DNA of 64,000 nt from Alteromonas mediterranea DE (GTDB lineage Bacteria; Pseudomonadota; Gammaproteobacteria; Enterobacterales; Alteromonadaceae), in contig NC_011138.3 in the NCBI RefSeq assembly GCF_000020585.3, forward strand, positions 1,359,791-1,423,790, in the 5' to 3' direction. The notes beneath the pieces were generated by a model that had not been told where the DNA came from, did not search any database, and saw only the letters and a list, made by a program, of their open reading frames with translations. The translations under genes and the position numbers were made by a program. Below, in pieces: positions 28,151 through 36,650 of this stretch; position 1 is the stretch's first letter; every line of letters starts with the position of its first letter.

Positions 28151-29199
28151 TATTTCGTCTCCTTAACTGCATTGGCATGGGACATAGAAACGGCAGTGCG
28201 CCTTTGTCTTGCCCAGCGGTACACCGAGTTAGCGAGGATAAATAATGCCCAAAGCGCAGACAACATTATTGCTGCTGCCAGTGGGTAGTAAAAAAGCGCG
28301 CTTAGCGGACGCATCTTGCGGGTTTCGCCTTCAATGGGTTCTAGGGCATCGAGCTGTTGATAAATGGCCTCTAGCTCTTGTGCGTTACGTGCTCTAAAGT
28401 ACTGGCCTCCTGTAGAGGTAGCAATGTCTGTAAGCATGCCTTCGTCAAGTTCTTGTGAAGGGTTAATCTCACGGCTACCAAAAAAGCTTTGAATAAGCAT
28501 TTTATCGGCGCCCACACCAATGGTGTAAACTTTAACACCCTTATTGATAGCGAGTTCTTTGGCTTGTTCGGGGGTAATATTACCCGCTGTGTTTTGCCCA
28601 TCAGTAAGCAATATAAGCACGTTGTTAGACTCGTCTCGCTCATCGAAACGTTTTACCGCCAAACCTATGGCGTCGCCTATCGCCGTTTGTTCACCCACAA
28701 GACCTATTACCGCTTCGCTAAGCAAGGTCGATACGGTGTCCCTATCGTAAGTTAAAGGCGCTTGCACATATGCAGTATCAGCAAACAAAATAAGTCCAAG
28801 ACGGTCGCCAACGCGGCGCTGGATAAAATCGTAAACCACTGACTTAGTCATGGTTAGGCGGTTAACTTGCCTACCGTTTAATTGCATATCGTCAATTTTC
28901 ATACTGCCTGAAAGGTCAACGGCGAGCATCATTTCTCGGCCTTCGTTAGGAATACTAACAGGCTCTCCTAGCCATTGAGGTCGAGCTGCCGCGCTAATAA
29001 GTAGCAACCAGATAAGGCTGCTAATAATTAAGGGGGGTTTGGTTTGTTTTAATTGCGTCTGCTCTGATACTTCACCAGGGCGTAAACTTGGTACGCGCAG
29101 CGCCGCCATGGGCGATTCGTGCGTTTTCTTCGACAGTAAGCGAACAATAATAGGGAGGGGAAGAGCAAAGAACACCCACCACCAAGCGAAATTAAGCAT
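28150..29199 (-). CDS. batA: BatA-type VWA domain membrane protein
   Basis: A 349-residue protein with an N-terminal membrane segment (FAWWWVFFALPLPIIVRLL), a second near residue 60, a VWA domain with MIDAS sequence DLSGS (near residue 95) and TDGQN, and a C-terminal membrane segment (YYPLAAAIMLSALWALFILA). This is the arrangement of BatA. VWA domains bind metal-dependent partners; in the operon the MoxR ATPase is the expected chaperone. The start overlaps the DUF4381 gene by 8 bases. Confidence 0.92.
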   Translation of the reverse strand: MLNFAWWWVFFALPLPIIVRLLSKKTHESPMAALRVPSLRPGEVSEQTQLKQTKPPLIISSLIWLLLISAAARPQWLGEPVSIPNEGREMMLAVDLSGSMKIDDMQLNGRQVNRLTMTKSVVYDFIQRRVGDRLGLILFADTAYVQAPLTYDRDTVSTLLSEAVIGLVGEQTAIGDAIGLAVKRFDERDESNNVLILLTDGQNTAGNITPEQAKELAINKGVKVYTIGVGADKMLIQSFFGSREINPSQELDEGMLTDIATSTGGQYFRARNAQELEAIYQQLDALEPIEGETRKMRPLSALFYYPLAAAIMLSALWALFILANSVYRWARQRRTAVSMSHANAVKETK

Positions 29200-29860
29200 G
29201 CTGTGGCTCCTTGTTGTTATCTTCGCTTAATGCTTTATTGCGTAATACATTGTTCGAGGCAAGTGAATCATCACTGTCTTTAGTGTGTTTGAACTCACCA
29301 TAATGATTAGCTAACGTTTTGGGAAAACGCGCTTTTTTAAGCCATTCTCTCACCGCACTTTTACAGGCTTCAAAATCGCCTGCGTTAGGTTTCGCTTGAT
29401 ATACACTGCTGACAAGCAACGCTAAGTTATCTTCAAGCGTTTTATTACCCTTTCTAAGGGCCGAGGTAAGAAACGTTTGCCACTGTTTACCGTATAAACC
29501 CGCCACCTGCTGCTTAGGGTAATAGCTCATTGCTGTGCGTTTTAGCACTGAGTTAAGCGTGACAGGCCAGTTGTCTTGCTGTACTGAAACCGTATCTAAC
29601 AGAGCTAACGCTTGTTTACGCGCCTTATTGTGGCGAATATGCGCCGACGCAACTTTATAAATACCAATAAGTGCTAGAACACTAAACGCAATTAATACCC
29701 ACCAGCCCCAGTCCAACGGCCAAAGGTTTACCTCACTGGGTACGTGTATATCTCGCAGCTGAGCGAGGGGGTCTTGTTGCTGCCCGGGCATTGATAGCGG
29801 CTGTTGGTTAGCTGGCTGCATAGCTTGTGCTAGCGTTGGAGTAGAATTGTTGCTCTGCAT
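29192..29860 (-). CDS. DUF4381 family membrane protein
   Basis: A 222-residue protein with one transmembrane segment (DWGWWVLIAFSVLALIGIYKVA) around residue 60, preceded by a VNLWPLDWGWW motif typical of DUF4381, then a cytoplasmic helical part. Function is unknown, but the family sits in moxR-bat operons. ATG 29860 shares one base with the DUF58 stop (TGATG) and has GGAG eight bases upstream; a TTG one codon earlier is unlikely. Confidence 0.88.
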   Translation of the reverse strand: MQSNNSTPTLAQAMQPANQQPLSMPGQQQDPLAQLRDIHVPSEVNLWPLDWGWWVLIAFSVLALIGIYKVASAHIRHNKARKQALALLDTVSVQQDNWPVTLNSVLKRTAMSYYPKQQVAGLYGKQWQTFLTSALRKGNKTLEDNLALLVSSVYQAKPNAGDFEACKSAVREWLKKARFPKTLANHYGEFKHTKDSDDSLASNNVLRNKALSEDNNKEPQHA

Positions 29861-30834
29861 CAACTTAACTCCAGTCTTTGTTCTTGTTGCATACTTTGAA
29901 GCTGGTCATCAAGAGGAATACCTGCTGAAACACTAAAGCGAGAAATATTGTTTTTCCTTAGCATGTCGTAAATAGAACGATTGTGTTCATCTCGCCATTT
30001 CTTGTATTGGCGTTGTTCGTGCGTATCGCCTAACACCCATCGCTGCTGGTTTTGCCCATCTGAAACGCTCACTGTTTGAAGCGACGATGTTTGCGGAAGT
30101 GCATGCTCAATAGGGTCGTTGACAACTATTGCCCTTACTTCGCAATGGCGTGTTAAATGGCTTAAATGTTGAATAGCTTGTGCACTTAAATGCTGAAAAT
30201 CTGACACTAAATATACCAGGCTGCCAGGTCTAGCTAAACGCCTTGCGCGAGCACATGCATCGGCAAACGCTTTTTCGTCCTTCGCTTTATCAGGTTTGCT
30301 TTGCGCGCTTTGCTCGTGTAATGCCATCAGCTCATGGCAAACATGCAACACGGCTTTTTTGCGGGTAAGGGGTTTTATTTCTTTATGTTGCTGTTGATTA
30401 AATACAAGAGCGCCTACTTTGTCTCCGCGGGCAGCGGCAGACCAGCTAATAAGCGACGATACGTGAGCGGCTTGAACCGCTTTTGTCAGCAGTTGGGTGC
30501 CAAACGCCATTGACGGTAAATAGTCACAGAACAGAAAGACCGGGCGTTCACGCTCTTCACGGTAAACCTTAGTATGGGTTTTTCCCGTGCGAGCGGTTAC
30601 TCGCCAATCGATAGCGCGAATATCGTCACCAGGCTGGTAGTGTCGCGCCTCGTCAAACTCCATACCGCGCCCTTTGTGCTTCGTGAGATAGCTTCCTGCG
30701 AGCCTAGCTTGGGGCGCACGCTTTGGCGCTAAGTTAAATAGCTTGGCTAACTGCTGATAGCGAAGAAGCTCTGCGGTAGACAGAGAAACACCATTACTTT
30801 GCAGCTTGTATAGCTGCGCGTGTACATTATCCAT
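29860..30834 (-). CDS. DUF58 domain protein
   Basis: A 324-residue cytoplasmic protein with the DUF58 signature GDDIRAIDWRVTARTGKTHTKVYREERERP (residues about 88-118, quoted here by its key words GDDIRAIDW and REERERP). The C-terminal half resembles a VWA-like fold without an obvious complete MIDAS. DUF58 proteins are nearly always next to MoxR ATPases and are thought to be their clients. It follows moxR by three bases and overlaps the DUF4381 gene by one base. Confidence 0.92.
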   Translation of the reverse strand: MDNVHAQLYKLQSNGVSLSTAELLRYQQLAKLFNLAPKRAPQARLAGSYLTKHKGRGMEFDEARHYQPGDDIRAIDWRVTARTGKTHTKVYREERERPVFLFCDYLPSMAFGTQLLTKAVQAAHVSSLISWSAAARGDKVGALVFNQQQHKEIKPLTRKKAVLHVCHELMALHEQSAQSKPDKAKDEKAFADACARARRLARPGSLVYLVSDFQHLSAQAIQHLSHLTRHCEVRAIVVNDPIEHALPQTSSLQTVSVSDGQNQQRWVLGDTHEQRQYKKWRDEHNRSIYDMLRKNNISRFSVSAGIPLDDQLQSMQQEQRLELS

Positions 30835-30837
30835 GGT

Positions 30838-31794
30838 TTATGGAACTGCGACAGTAGCTACAATCTTATCAAGCACATCGTTTATCGTAATACCTTCCGC
30901 CTCGGCTTGGTAAGACAAGATAATTCGATGGCGCAGAACGTTATGAACAACGGCTTGAATGTCGTCTGGGCCAACAAAGTCTCTGCCGCTCAGCCATGCA
31001 TGTGCGCGAGCACACCTGTCTAGGCTAATGGTTGCGCGAGGACTAGTACCCATAGCAATCCATTGGCCTAAGTCCGCATCAAAGTTAGCAGGCTTACGGG
31101 TTGCCATTATTAGCTGCACCAAGTATTGCTCTAACTCAGGCGCCATATAAAGAGATAGCGCCTCTTTACGCGAGGTAAATATGTCTTCTTGAGTAAGGGT
31201 AGGTGGCGTGACAGGCGGTTCTGACAGCGCTTCTCCGCGTGTTAAGCGCAAAATTTCTAACTCCGTCTCGGCGCCAGGGTAGTCAATATCAACGTGCATT
31301 AAAAAGCGGTCTAACTGCGCTTCAGGAAGAGGGTAAGTCCCTTCTTGCTCTAATGGGTTTTGCGTAGCCATAACTAAAAAGAGCGGTGGCAACGGATAGG
31401 TTTTACTGCCCACGGTAATTTGGCGCTCAGCCATCGCTTCGAGTAACGCTGACTGAACTTTTGCCGGTGCCCGGTTTATCTCATCGGCCAAGACTAAGTT
31501 ATGAAATAATGGGCCTTTTTGAAAGACAAACTCACCCGTTTCAGGGCGATAGATGTCGGTGCCGGTCAGGTCGGCCGGAAGAAGGTCTGGCGTAAACTGA
31601 ACGCGATGGAAGTCACCGTCGATACCGTTTGCCAATGCATTAATTGCGCGAGTTTTTGCAAGTCCGGGAGGCCCCTCTACAAGCAGGTGACCATCAGCTA
31701 AAAGAGCGATAAGAAGGCTTTTAGTTAACGCATGTTGACCAATAATTTGCTGGTCTAGATAAGCATGTAACTGTTGAAATTGCGCTGCTGCCAT
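30838..31794 (-). CDS. MoxR family AAA+ ATPase
   Basis: A 318-residue AAA+ protein of the MoxR class. Walker A is GPPGLAKT (near residue 40), Walker B is LVLADEINRAP, followed by ALLEAMAERQITVG, MATQNPLEQEGTYPLPEAQLDRF and a C-terminal lid. MoxR ATPases work as chaperones for VWA-domain proteins; batA and batBC downstream provide two. It is the first gene of the operon, divergent from fadI. ATG 31794 fits the usual N-terminus. Confidence 0.94.
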   Translation of the reverse strand: MAAAQFQQLHAYLDQQIIGQHALTKSLLIALLADGHLLVEGPPGLAKTRAINALANGIDGDFHRVQFTPDLLPADLTGTDIYRPETGEFVFQKGPLFHNLVLADEINRAPAKVQSALLEAMAERQITVGSKTYPLPPLFLVMATQNPLEQEGTYPLPEAQLDRFLMHVDIDYPGAETELEILRLTRGEALSEPPVTPPTLTQEDIFTSRKEALSLYMAPELEQYLVQLIMATRKPANFDADLGQWIAMGTSPRATISLDRCARAHAWLSGRDFVGPDDIQAVVHNVLRHRIILSYQAEAEGITINDVLDKIVATVAVP

Positions 31795-32205
31795 AATGCA
31801 AAATTTCCGTTTGAGTTCTCGTTATAGGGAAGTGTCATTTCGACCGAGGCATAAACGAACCACTAAAAAAAGTGATCGCTTACGCTATAAATAAATTATT
31901 CAAATCTAAGTACGCGCCACAATGACACAAAACAGACTTTCATTTCCATATAAGGTTCATTGTATCTTTCTTCAAGTCGTCAAATGGTAATAAAAATACG
32001 ATATTTGGTGGCGCTTATGGCAAAACCATTGTTGTTTACTACTGTCTATTGATGGCGATAACAACGTTAGTTCTATTTATATTGTCCTTCTCCCCGCATT
32101 ATTTGCTATTTTGTTCATAGTTTGTAAAAATCGGGTTTATTACAGGTCAGACCACTTTGAATCAGTAAAGCGAAGTTTAAAGTAGGTCCTCAATTTAGGT
32201 GCATT
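31795..32205. other. Divergent control region, moxR-bat operon / fadIJ
   Basis: The 411 bases between the divergent starts are AT-rich. A FadR-like palindrome occurs at 32141-32157. Otherwise I see no coding potential above 25 codons, no RNA gene and no long repeat. The promoters of both operons must lie here. Confidence 0.6.
32141..32157. promoter_or_regulatory. FadR-like operator upstream of fadI
   Basis: TACAGGTCAGACCACTT has the symmetric core GGTC-A-GACC that characterises gammaproteobacterial FadR sites (TGGTNNGACCA type). It ends 49 bases before the fadI ATG. Known FadR represses beta-oxidation genes until long-chain acyl-CoA binds. The outer bases fit less well, so the match is good but not perfect. 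Confidence 0.6.
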
Positions 32206-33516
32206 ATGGCTACAAAACAATCAGTTACTACCCGAGAGGGTGATCGCATCGCCATTGTCGCGGGGTTGCGTACTCCGTTTGCGAAAATGGCTACATATTT
32301 CCACGGCGTACCGGCTGTAGATTTAGGTAAAATGGTCGTAAACGAACTTCTCGTTCGCCATGGTGTTCAAAAAGAGTGGGTTGATCAGGTGGTTTATGGT
32401 CAGGTAGTCCAAATGCCTGAAGCACCAAACATTGCGCGTGAAATAGTACTTGGCACGGGAATGAACGTTCACACTGACGCATACAGCGTGTCACGCGCCT
32501 GTGCTACAAGTTTCCAATCGACAGTCAATATTGCTGAAAGCATGATGGCTGGTACGGTTCAAGTGGGTATTGCTGGTGGTGCAGATTCAACGTCTGTGTC
32601 GCCAATTGGAGTGTCAAAAAATCTAGCGCGCGCGCTAGTAGACTTACAGAAAACCAAAACCCTTGGTCAGAAGCTGAATATCTTCAAGCGCTTAAGCTTA
32701 AGAGACCTCGCGCCCGTTCCACCTGCGGTAGCGGAGTACTCTACCGGTTTGTCGATGGGCCAAACGGCCGAACAAATGGCAAAAACACACCAGATTTCTC
32801 GTGAAGAGCAAGATAAGCTAGCGCACCGTTCGCACAGCCTTGCGGCTGAAAGCTGGGAAGCGGGTAAATTGTCAAGCGAAGTAATGACGGCGTATGCAGA
32901 ACCTTATAAAGCGGCCCTTGAGCGCGATAACAACGTACGCTTTGACTCAAAGCTTGAAGGGTACGCAAAGCTTCGCCCTGTGTTTGACAAAAAATACGGT
33001 TCTGTCACCGCCGCTAACGCTACACCACTGACCGATGGTGCTTCTGCAGTGCTAATGATGACAGAAAGCCGTGCAAAAGAGCTAGGTTATACCCCACTGG
33101 GTTACATCAAAAGCTATGCATTCGCTGCAATAGACGTTTGGGAAGACATGTTAATGGGACCGTCGTACGCGACACCTATTGCGCTAGACCGCGCAGGCAT
33201 GACCCTAAACGACTTAACGCTAATTGAAATGCACGAAGCGTTCGCAGCGCAAACCTTGGCAAACGTTAAAATGTTTGCAAGCGACAAATTCGCCAAAGAG
33301 AAATTAGGTCGCGACAAAGCAACTGGCGAAATTGATATGGATAAGTTTAACGTAATGGGTAGCTCTATTGCTTATGGTCACCCATTTGCCGCAACCGGTA
33401 CTCGAATGATTACGCAAATGCTAAATGAGTTGAATCGTCGTGGCGGTGGTTCAGGTCTATTAACTGCGTGTGCTGCCGGTGGTCTAGGTGCCGCTATGAT
33501 TGTGGAGACAGAATAA
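32206..33516 (+). CDS. fadI: Acetyl-CoA C-acyltransferase FadI (beta-oxidation thiolase)
   Basis: FadI performs the thiolytic last step of fatty-acid beta-oxidation. Its 436 residues equal E. coli FadI. The thiolase features are all visible: nucleophilic Cys in [10 protein letters not shown] (near residue 98), [16 protein letters not shown], the [17 protein letters not shown] block with the active-site His, and [10 protein letters not shown] with the second Cys. It is followed by fadJ with only one base between the stop and the preferred ATG, so the two make the multienzyme complex from one message. Confidence 0.96.
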   Translation: MATKQSVTTREGDRIAIVAGLRTPFAKMATYFHGVPAVDLGKMVVNELLVRHGVQKEWVDQVVYGQVVQMPEAPNIAREIVLGTGMNVHTDAYSVSRACATSFQSTVNIAESMMAGTVQVGIAGGADSTSVSPIGVSKNLARALVDLQKTKTLGQKLNIFKRLSLRDLAPVPPAVAEYSTGLSMGQTAEQMAKTHQISREEQDKLAHRSHSLAAESWEAGKLSSEVMTAYAEPYKAALERDNNVRFDSKLEGYAKLRPVFDKKYGSVTAANATPLTDGASAVLMMTESRAKELGYTPLGYIKSYAFAAIDVWEDMLMGPSYATPIALDRAGMTLNDLTLIEMHEAFAAQTLANVKMFASDKFAKEKLGRDKATGEIDMDKFNVMGSSIAYGHPFAATGTRMITQMLNELNRRGGGSGLLTACAAGGLGAAMIVETE

Positions 33517-33517
33517 G

Positions 33518-35677
33518 ATGAGTCAGGAACAAGAAATGACAAATGAAGTTCAGCCAACATCTGGCGCATTCACGTTAACAAAGCAGGATAATGGCGTTGC
33601 TATTCTTAGCATGGACGTGCCTGGCGAAAGTATGAATACGCTTAAAGCGGAATTCGGCGATGAAATCTCTACCATGCTCGATGATATTGAGCGTGATAGC
33701 AGCATTAAAGGTGTAGTCCTTACCAGCGGTAAGCCTACCTCGTTTGTGGCAGGTGCAGATATCAGTATGCTTGCTGAGTGTAAAACTGCTGAAGACGCCA
33801 CCACCATTGCTGCTGGTGGCCAAGCCATTTTCGATAGAATTGAAAACATGAAGGCGACGTTTGTTGCCGCTATTCATGGCCCTGCATTAGGCGGTGGTTT
33901 AGAGCTAGCATTGGCGTGTCACTATCGTGTATGTACCGATTCACCGAGTACTCAGGTAGGTTTACCTGAAGTTCAGCTAGGCTTGCTGCCGGGCAGTGGT
34001 GGTACACAGCGTCTTCCTCGTCTAATTGGCGTTCAGCAAGCAATGAAGATGATGCTTACGGGCTCTCCTGCGCGAGCCAAACAAGCCAAAAAATACGGCA
34101 TTGTAGACGATGTAGTGCCGCATAGCGTGCTGTTAAAAGTGGCAGAGCAGTTTGCTCTTAAGCGCAAGCCTGAACGTGAAGCACCGCAAAAAAGCGTGAT
34201 GGACAAAATGTTAGAAAAGACCGGCCCAGGCCGTAACATGATGTTCAAAAAAGCGCGCGAAGCGACCTTTGCAAAAACGAAAGGCAACTACCCTGCACCT
34301 GGCCATATCATCGATGTTATCGAAACTGGTATCAACGAAGGTATGAAAGCGGGCCTTAAAGCCGAAGCAGAAGCGTTCGGTAAGCTTGTCATGACCCCTG
34401 AGTCATTCCAACTTCGCCAAATTTTCTTCGCGACAACGGAAATGAAGAAAGAAAACGGTGTTGAAGGTGTTAAACCTGAAAAGATGAAAAAGGTCGGCGT
34501 GCTTGGCGGTGGTTTAATGGGCGGTGGTATTGCCTATGTAACTTCAACGAAAGCGGGCGTACCTGTGCGTATTAAAGATGTCCGCGCTGAAGGCATCGCT
34601 AACGCAATGAAATACAGTTACGACATTTTAAACAAGAAGGTGAAGAAGCGTTTCATGCGTAACAGCGAAATGCAGAAGCAACTTGCGCTATTAACCGGAA
34701 CGTTAGATTACAGCGGTTATCAAGATGTAGATATTGTTGTAGAAGCTGTTTTTGAAGACTTAGATCTTAAGCAAAAAATGGTGGCGGATATTGAAGAAAA
34801 CTGCAAAGAAAGCACCATCTTTGCGTCTAACACTTCGTCGATCCCTATTACGCAGATCGCGGCAGAAGCAGCACGTCCAGAAAACGTGATTGGCCTACAT
34901 TACTTCTCGCCAGTAGACAAAATGCCGCTAGCTGAAGTTATTGCGCATGAGAAAACGTCAGACCAAGTAATTTCTTCAACGGTTGAGTTTGCTAAAAAAC
35001 AAGGTAAAACGCCGGTTGTAGTTAAAGACGGCGCGGGCTTCTACGTAAACCGCATTTTAGCCCCGTACATGAACGAAGCGGCAAACCTTATTCTTGACGG
35101 TGAGCCTATTGAGCATATTGATAAGTCTCTGGTTAAATTTGGCTTCCCTGTAGGGCCTGTTAAGCTTCTTGATGAAGTGGGCATTGATGTAGGTACCAAG
35201 ATCATCCCATTCCTTGTAGAGGCGTTTGGTGAGCGTTTCACTGCGCCTAGTGCCTTCGACAAAGTATTGGCCGATGGCAGAAAAGGTAAGAAGAATCAGA
35301 AAGGGTTCTATTCTTACAAGGGTAAAAAACCTGGTAAAGAAGTGGATGAGTCTATCTACGAGCTTCTTGGGCTATCACCTTCTGCTAAGCTAAGCGAAAA
35401 AGAAGTGGCTGAACGTTGTGTACTAATGATGCTAAACGAAGCAGCGCGTTGCTTGGATGAAGGCGTTATTCGTAACGCTCGTGATGGTGATATCGGCGCT
35501 ATCTTCGGTATTGGCTTCCCTCCATTTTTAGGCGGACCATTTCGCTATATGGATATGCTTGGCATTAAACATGTGGTTGCGCGCCTTAATCACTATGCAA
35601 CAGCGGTAGGCGATAAATTCGCACCGGCCGATGTGTTGGTGAACATGGCGGAAAATGATCAAACATTTTATAGTTAA
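33518..35677 (+). CDS. fadJ: Fatty-acid oxidation complex alpha subunit FadJ
   Basis: FadJ is the multifunctional enoyl-CoA hydratase / 3-hydroxyacyl-CoA dehydrogenase. The N-terminal crotonase domain has HGPALGGGLELALACHYRV and GLPEVQLGLLPGSGGTQRLPRL with the catalytic Glu positions. The dehydrogenase part has the NAD site GVLGGGLMGGGIAYV and HYFSPVDKMPLAEVI. About 719 residues, close to E. coli FadJ. The frame is open to TTG 33500, but GGAG at 33504-33507 points to ATG 33518; ATG 33536 (with AGGA upstream) is the alternative. Followed by a strong terminator. Confidence 0.96.
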   Translation: MSQEQEMTNEVQPTSGAFTLTKQDNGVAILSMDVPGESMNTLKAEFGDEISTMLDDIERDSSIKGVVLTSGKPTSFVAGADISMLAECKTAEDATTIAAGGQAIFDRIENMKATFVAAIHGPALGGGLELALACHYRVCTDSPSTQVGLPEVQLGLLPGSGGTQRLPRLIGVQQAMKMMLTGSPARAKQAKKYGIVDDVVPHSVLLKVAEQFALKRKPEREAPQKSVMDKMLEKTGPGRNMMFKKAREATFAKTKGNYPAPGHIIDVIETGINEGMKAGLKAEAEAFGKLVMTPESFQLRQIFFATTEMKKENGVEGVKPEKMKKVGVLGGGLMGGGIAYVTSTKAGVPVRIKDVRAEGIANAMKYSYDILNKKVKKRFMRNSEMQKQLALLTGTLDYSGYQDVDIVVEAVFEDLDLKQKMVADIEENCKESTIFASNTSSIPITQIAAEAARPENVIGLHYFSPVDKMPLAEVIAHEKTSDQVISSTVEFAKKQGKTPVVVKDGAGFYVNRILAPYMNEAANLILDGEPIEHIDKSLVKFGFPVGPVKLLDEVGIDVGTKIIPFLVEAFGERFTAPSAFDKVLADGRKGKKNQKGFYSYKGKKPGKEVDESIYELLGLSPSAKLSEKEVAERCVLMMLNEAARCLDEGVIRNARDGDIGAIFGIGFPPFLGGPFRYMDMLGIKHVVARLNHYATAVGDKFAPADVLVNMAENDQTFYS

Positions 35678-35694
35678 GTTTATAAAATGTTAAA

Positions 35695-35718
35695 AACCGG
35701 GCTTAGCCCGGTTTTTTT
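35695..35718 (+). terminator. Terminator of fadIJ
   Basis: AACCGGGC (35695-35702) and GCCCGGTT (35706-35713) form a perfect stem with loop TTA, followed by a T run. Starts 17 bases after the fadJ stop. Confidence 0.93.
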
Positions 35719-35885
35719 GTGCCTGACGCCTATTTCTGCTGGTTTATTGCTCTATTTTGGGTAAAATCTGCGCGGTTAAGAATTAAACGTGTCAAATTGT
35801 TGGCGTCAATTATCAGTGGCTTAACGTGAATAATTGATAGAGACAAATAATTCTGCAAATTAAGGTTAAACAGGTTGGAGGCAGT

Positions 35886-36083
35886 GTGATTTCACTCGTA
35901 GTATTAAGCGTTATATTTTCTCTATATTTTTATGTAGAAGCGTTTAAATGGGGAATGAACGCGAAGAAGTGGGCGATTGCTGGCCTTATTCTAGGCCCTG
36001 TTCTACTGCCTATGTTCTCTATCTCTCGACATTTACACTGGCGTAATGCGGTTGGGTTTAATAACCTTTATATTGCGGCGTAG
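35886..36083 (+). CDS. Small membrane protein (65 residues)
   Basis: Not recognised as a named family. The N-terminus is strongly hydrophobic (ISLVVLSVIFSLYFYVEAF) and a second hydrophobic stretch (WAIAGLILGPVLLPMFSI) follows a short KWGMNAKKW loop, so two membrane segments are likely. The end is basic (RHLHWRNAVGFNN). GTG at 35886 has GGAGG (35877-35881) just upstream. A dedicated terminator follows the gene, which supports real expression. Function unknown. Confidence 0.75.
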   Translation: MISLVVLSVIFSLYFYVEAFKWGMNAKKWAIAGLILGPVLLPMFSISRHLHWRNAVGFNNLYIAA

Positions 36084-36132
36084 CTGTAGCGTTTACGTAA
36101 ACTAATAGCAGTATTTCTTATCCCCCAGATAT

Positions 36133-36163
36133 AAAAAAAGAGAGCAGAGGCTCTCTTTTTTTT
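36133..36163. terminator. Bidirectional terminator between two small genes
   Basis: GAGAGC (36140-36145) and GCTCTC (36150-36155) with a long A run before and T run after. It serves the 65-codon gene on the plus strand and the 55-codon gene on the minus strand. Confidence 0.88.
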
Positions 36164-36184
36164 GAAAATCGTTTTAACTTCAAA

Positions 36185-36352
36185 TTAGAAGCCTACGCCA
36201 CCATCACTGCCACCTGTCTTAGGTCTAATGTACTCTGGTTGAGTAACAGTTTCTTTTTGTGAGTCAGGAGCTTGTTTAGCGCCTTCTTGCTTGTCGGCAG
36301 CAACTGGGGTAGCGGTAGAAAGTACTAGTGCAACGGCGTACTCTTTTAACAT
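36185..36352 (-). CDS. Short protein, 55 residues, probably exported
   Basis: A 55-codon open frame starting MLKEYAVALVLSTATPVAADKQ and ending TGGSDGGVGF. GAGG lies eight bases before the ATG (the upstream sequence on this strand reads AGAGGAAATTAACATG), and a bidirectional terminator follows the stop. The N-terminal 19 residues look like a short, weak signal peptide with an AA cleavage site; the remainder is hydrophilic and Gly-rich at the end. No family is recognised. Expression signals on both sides make it more credible than its length suggests. Confidence 0.65.
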   Translation of the reverse strand: MLKEYAVALVLSTATPVAADKQEGAKQAPDSQKETVTQPEYIRPKTGGSDGGVGF

Positions 36353-36650
36353 GTTAATTTCCTCTGATTATTTTTTTGAACGAACAAACAAAGCCGATTG
36401 TTTTATATTTCTTATCGACACCAATGGTATAGCGAGTACCGTGCCAATATTAAGAAAATAATTAATGTTCATTTAAATCAATAGGTTATGGTTTGTTTTT
36501 TTTTGTGAGCTGACGGGGGATGCTTTAGCGCCATAAAGTTGGCACTAAAGTCTAATATACGAAGGGTTAAAAGGGCGTTTTTTTGCCTTGTGCTGCAAAA
36601 AGCGGAAGTCTGTAAGGAAATTTGACGCCCCTTAAGCAAGGCGCGCCATT

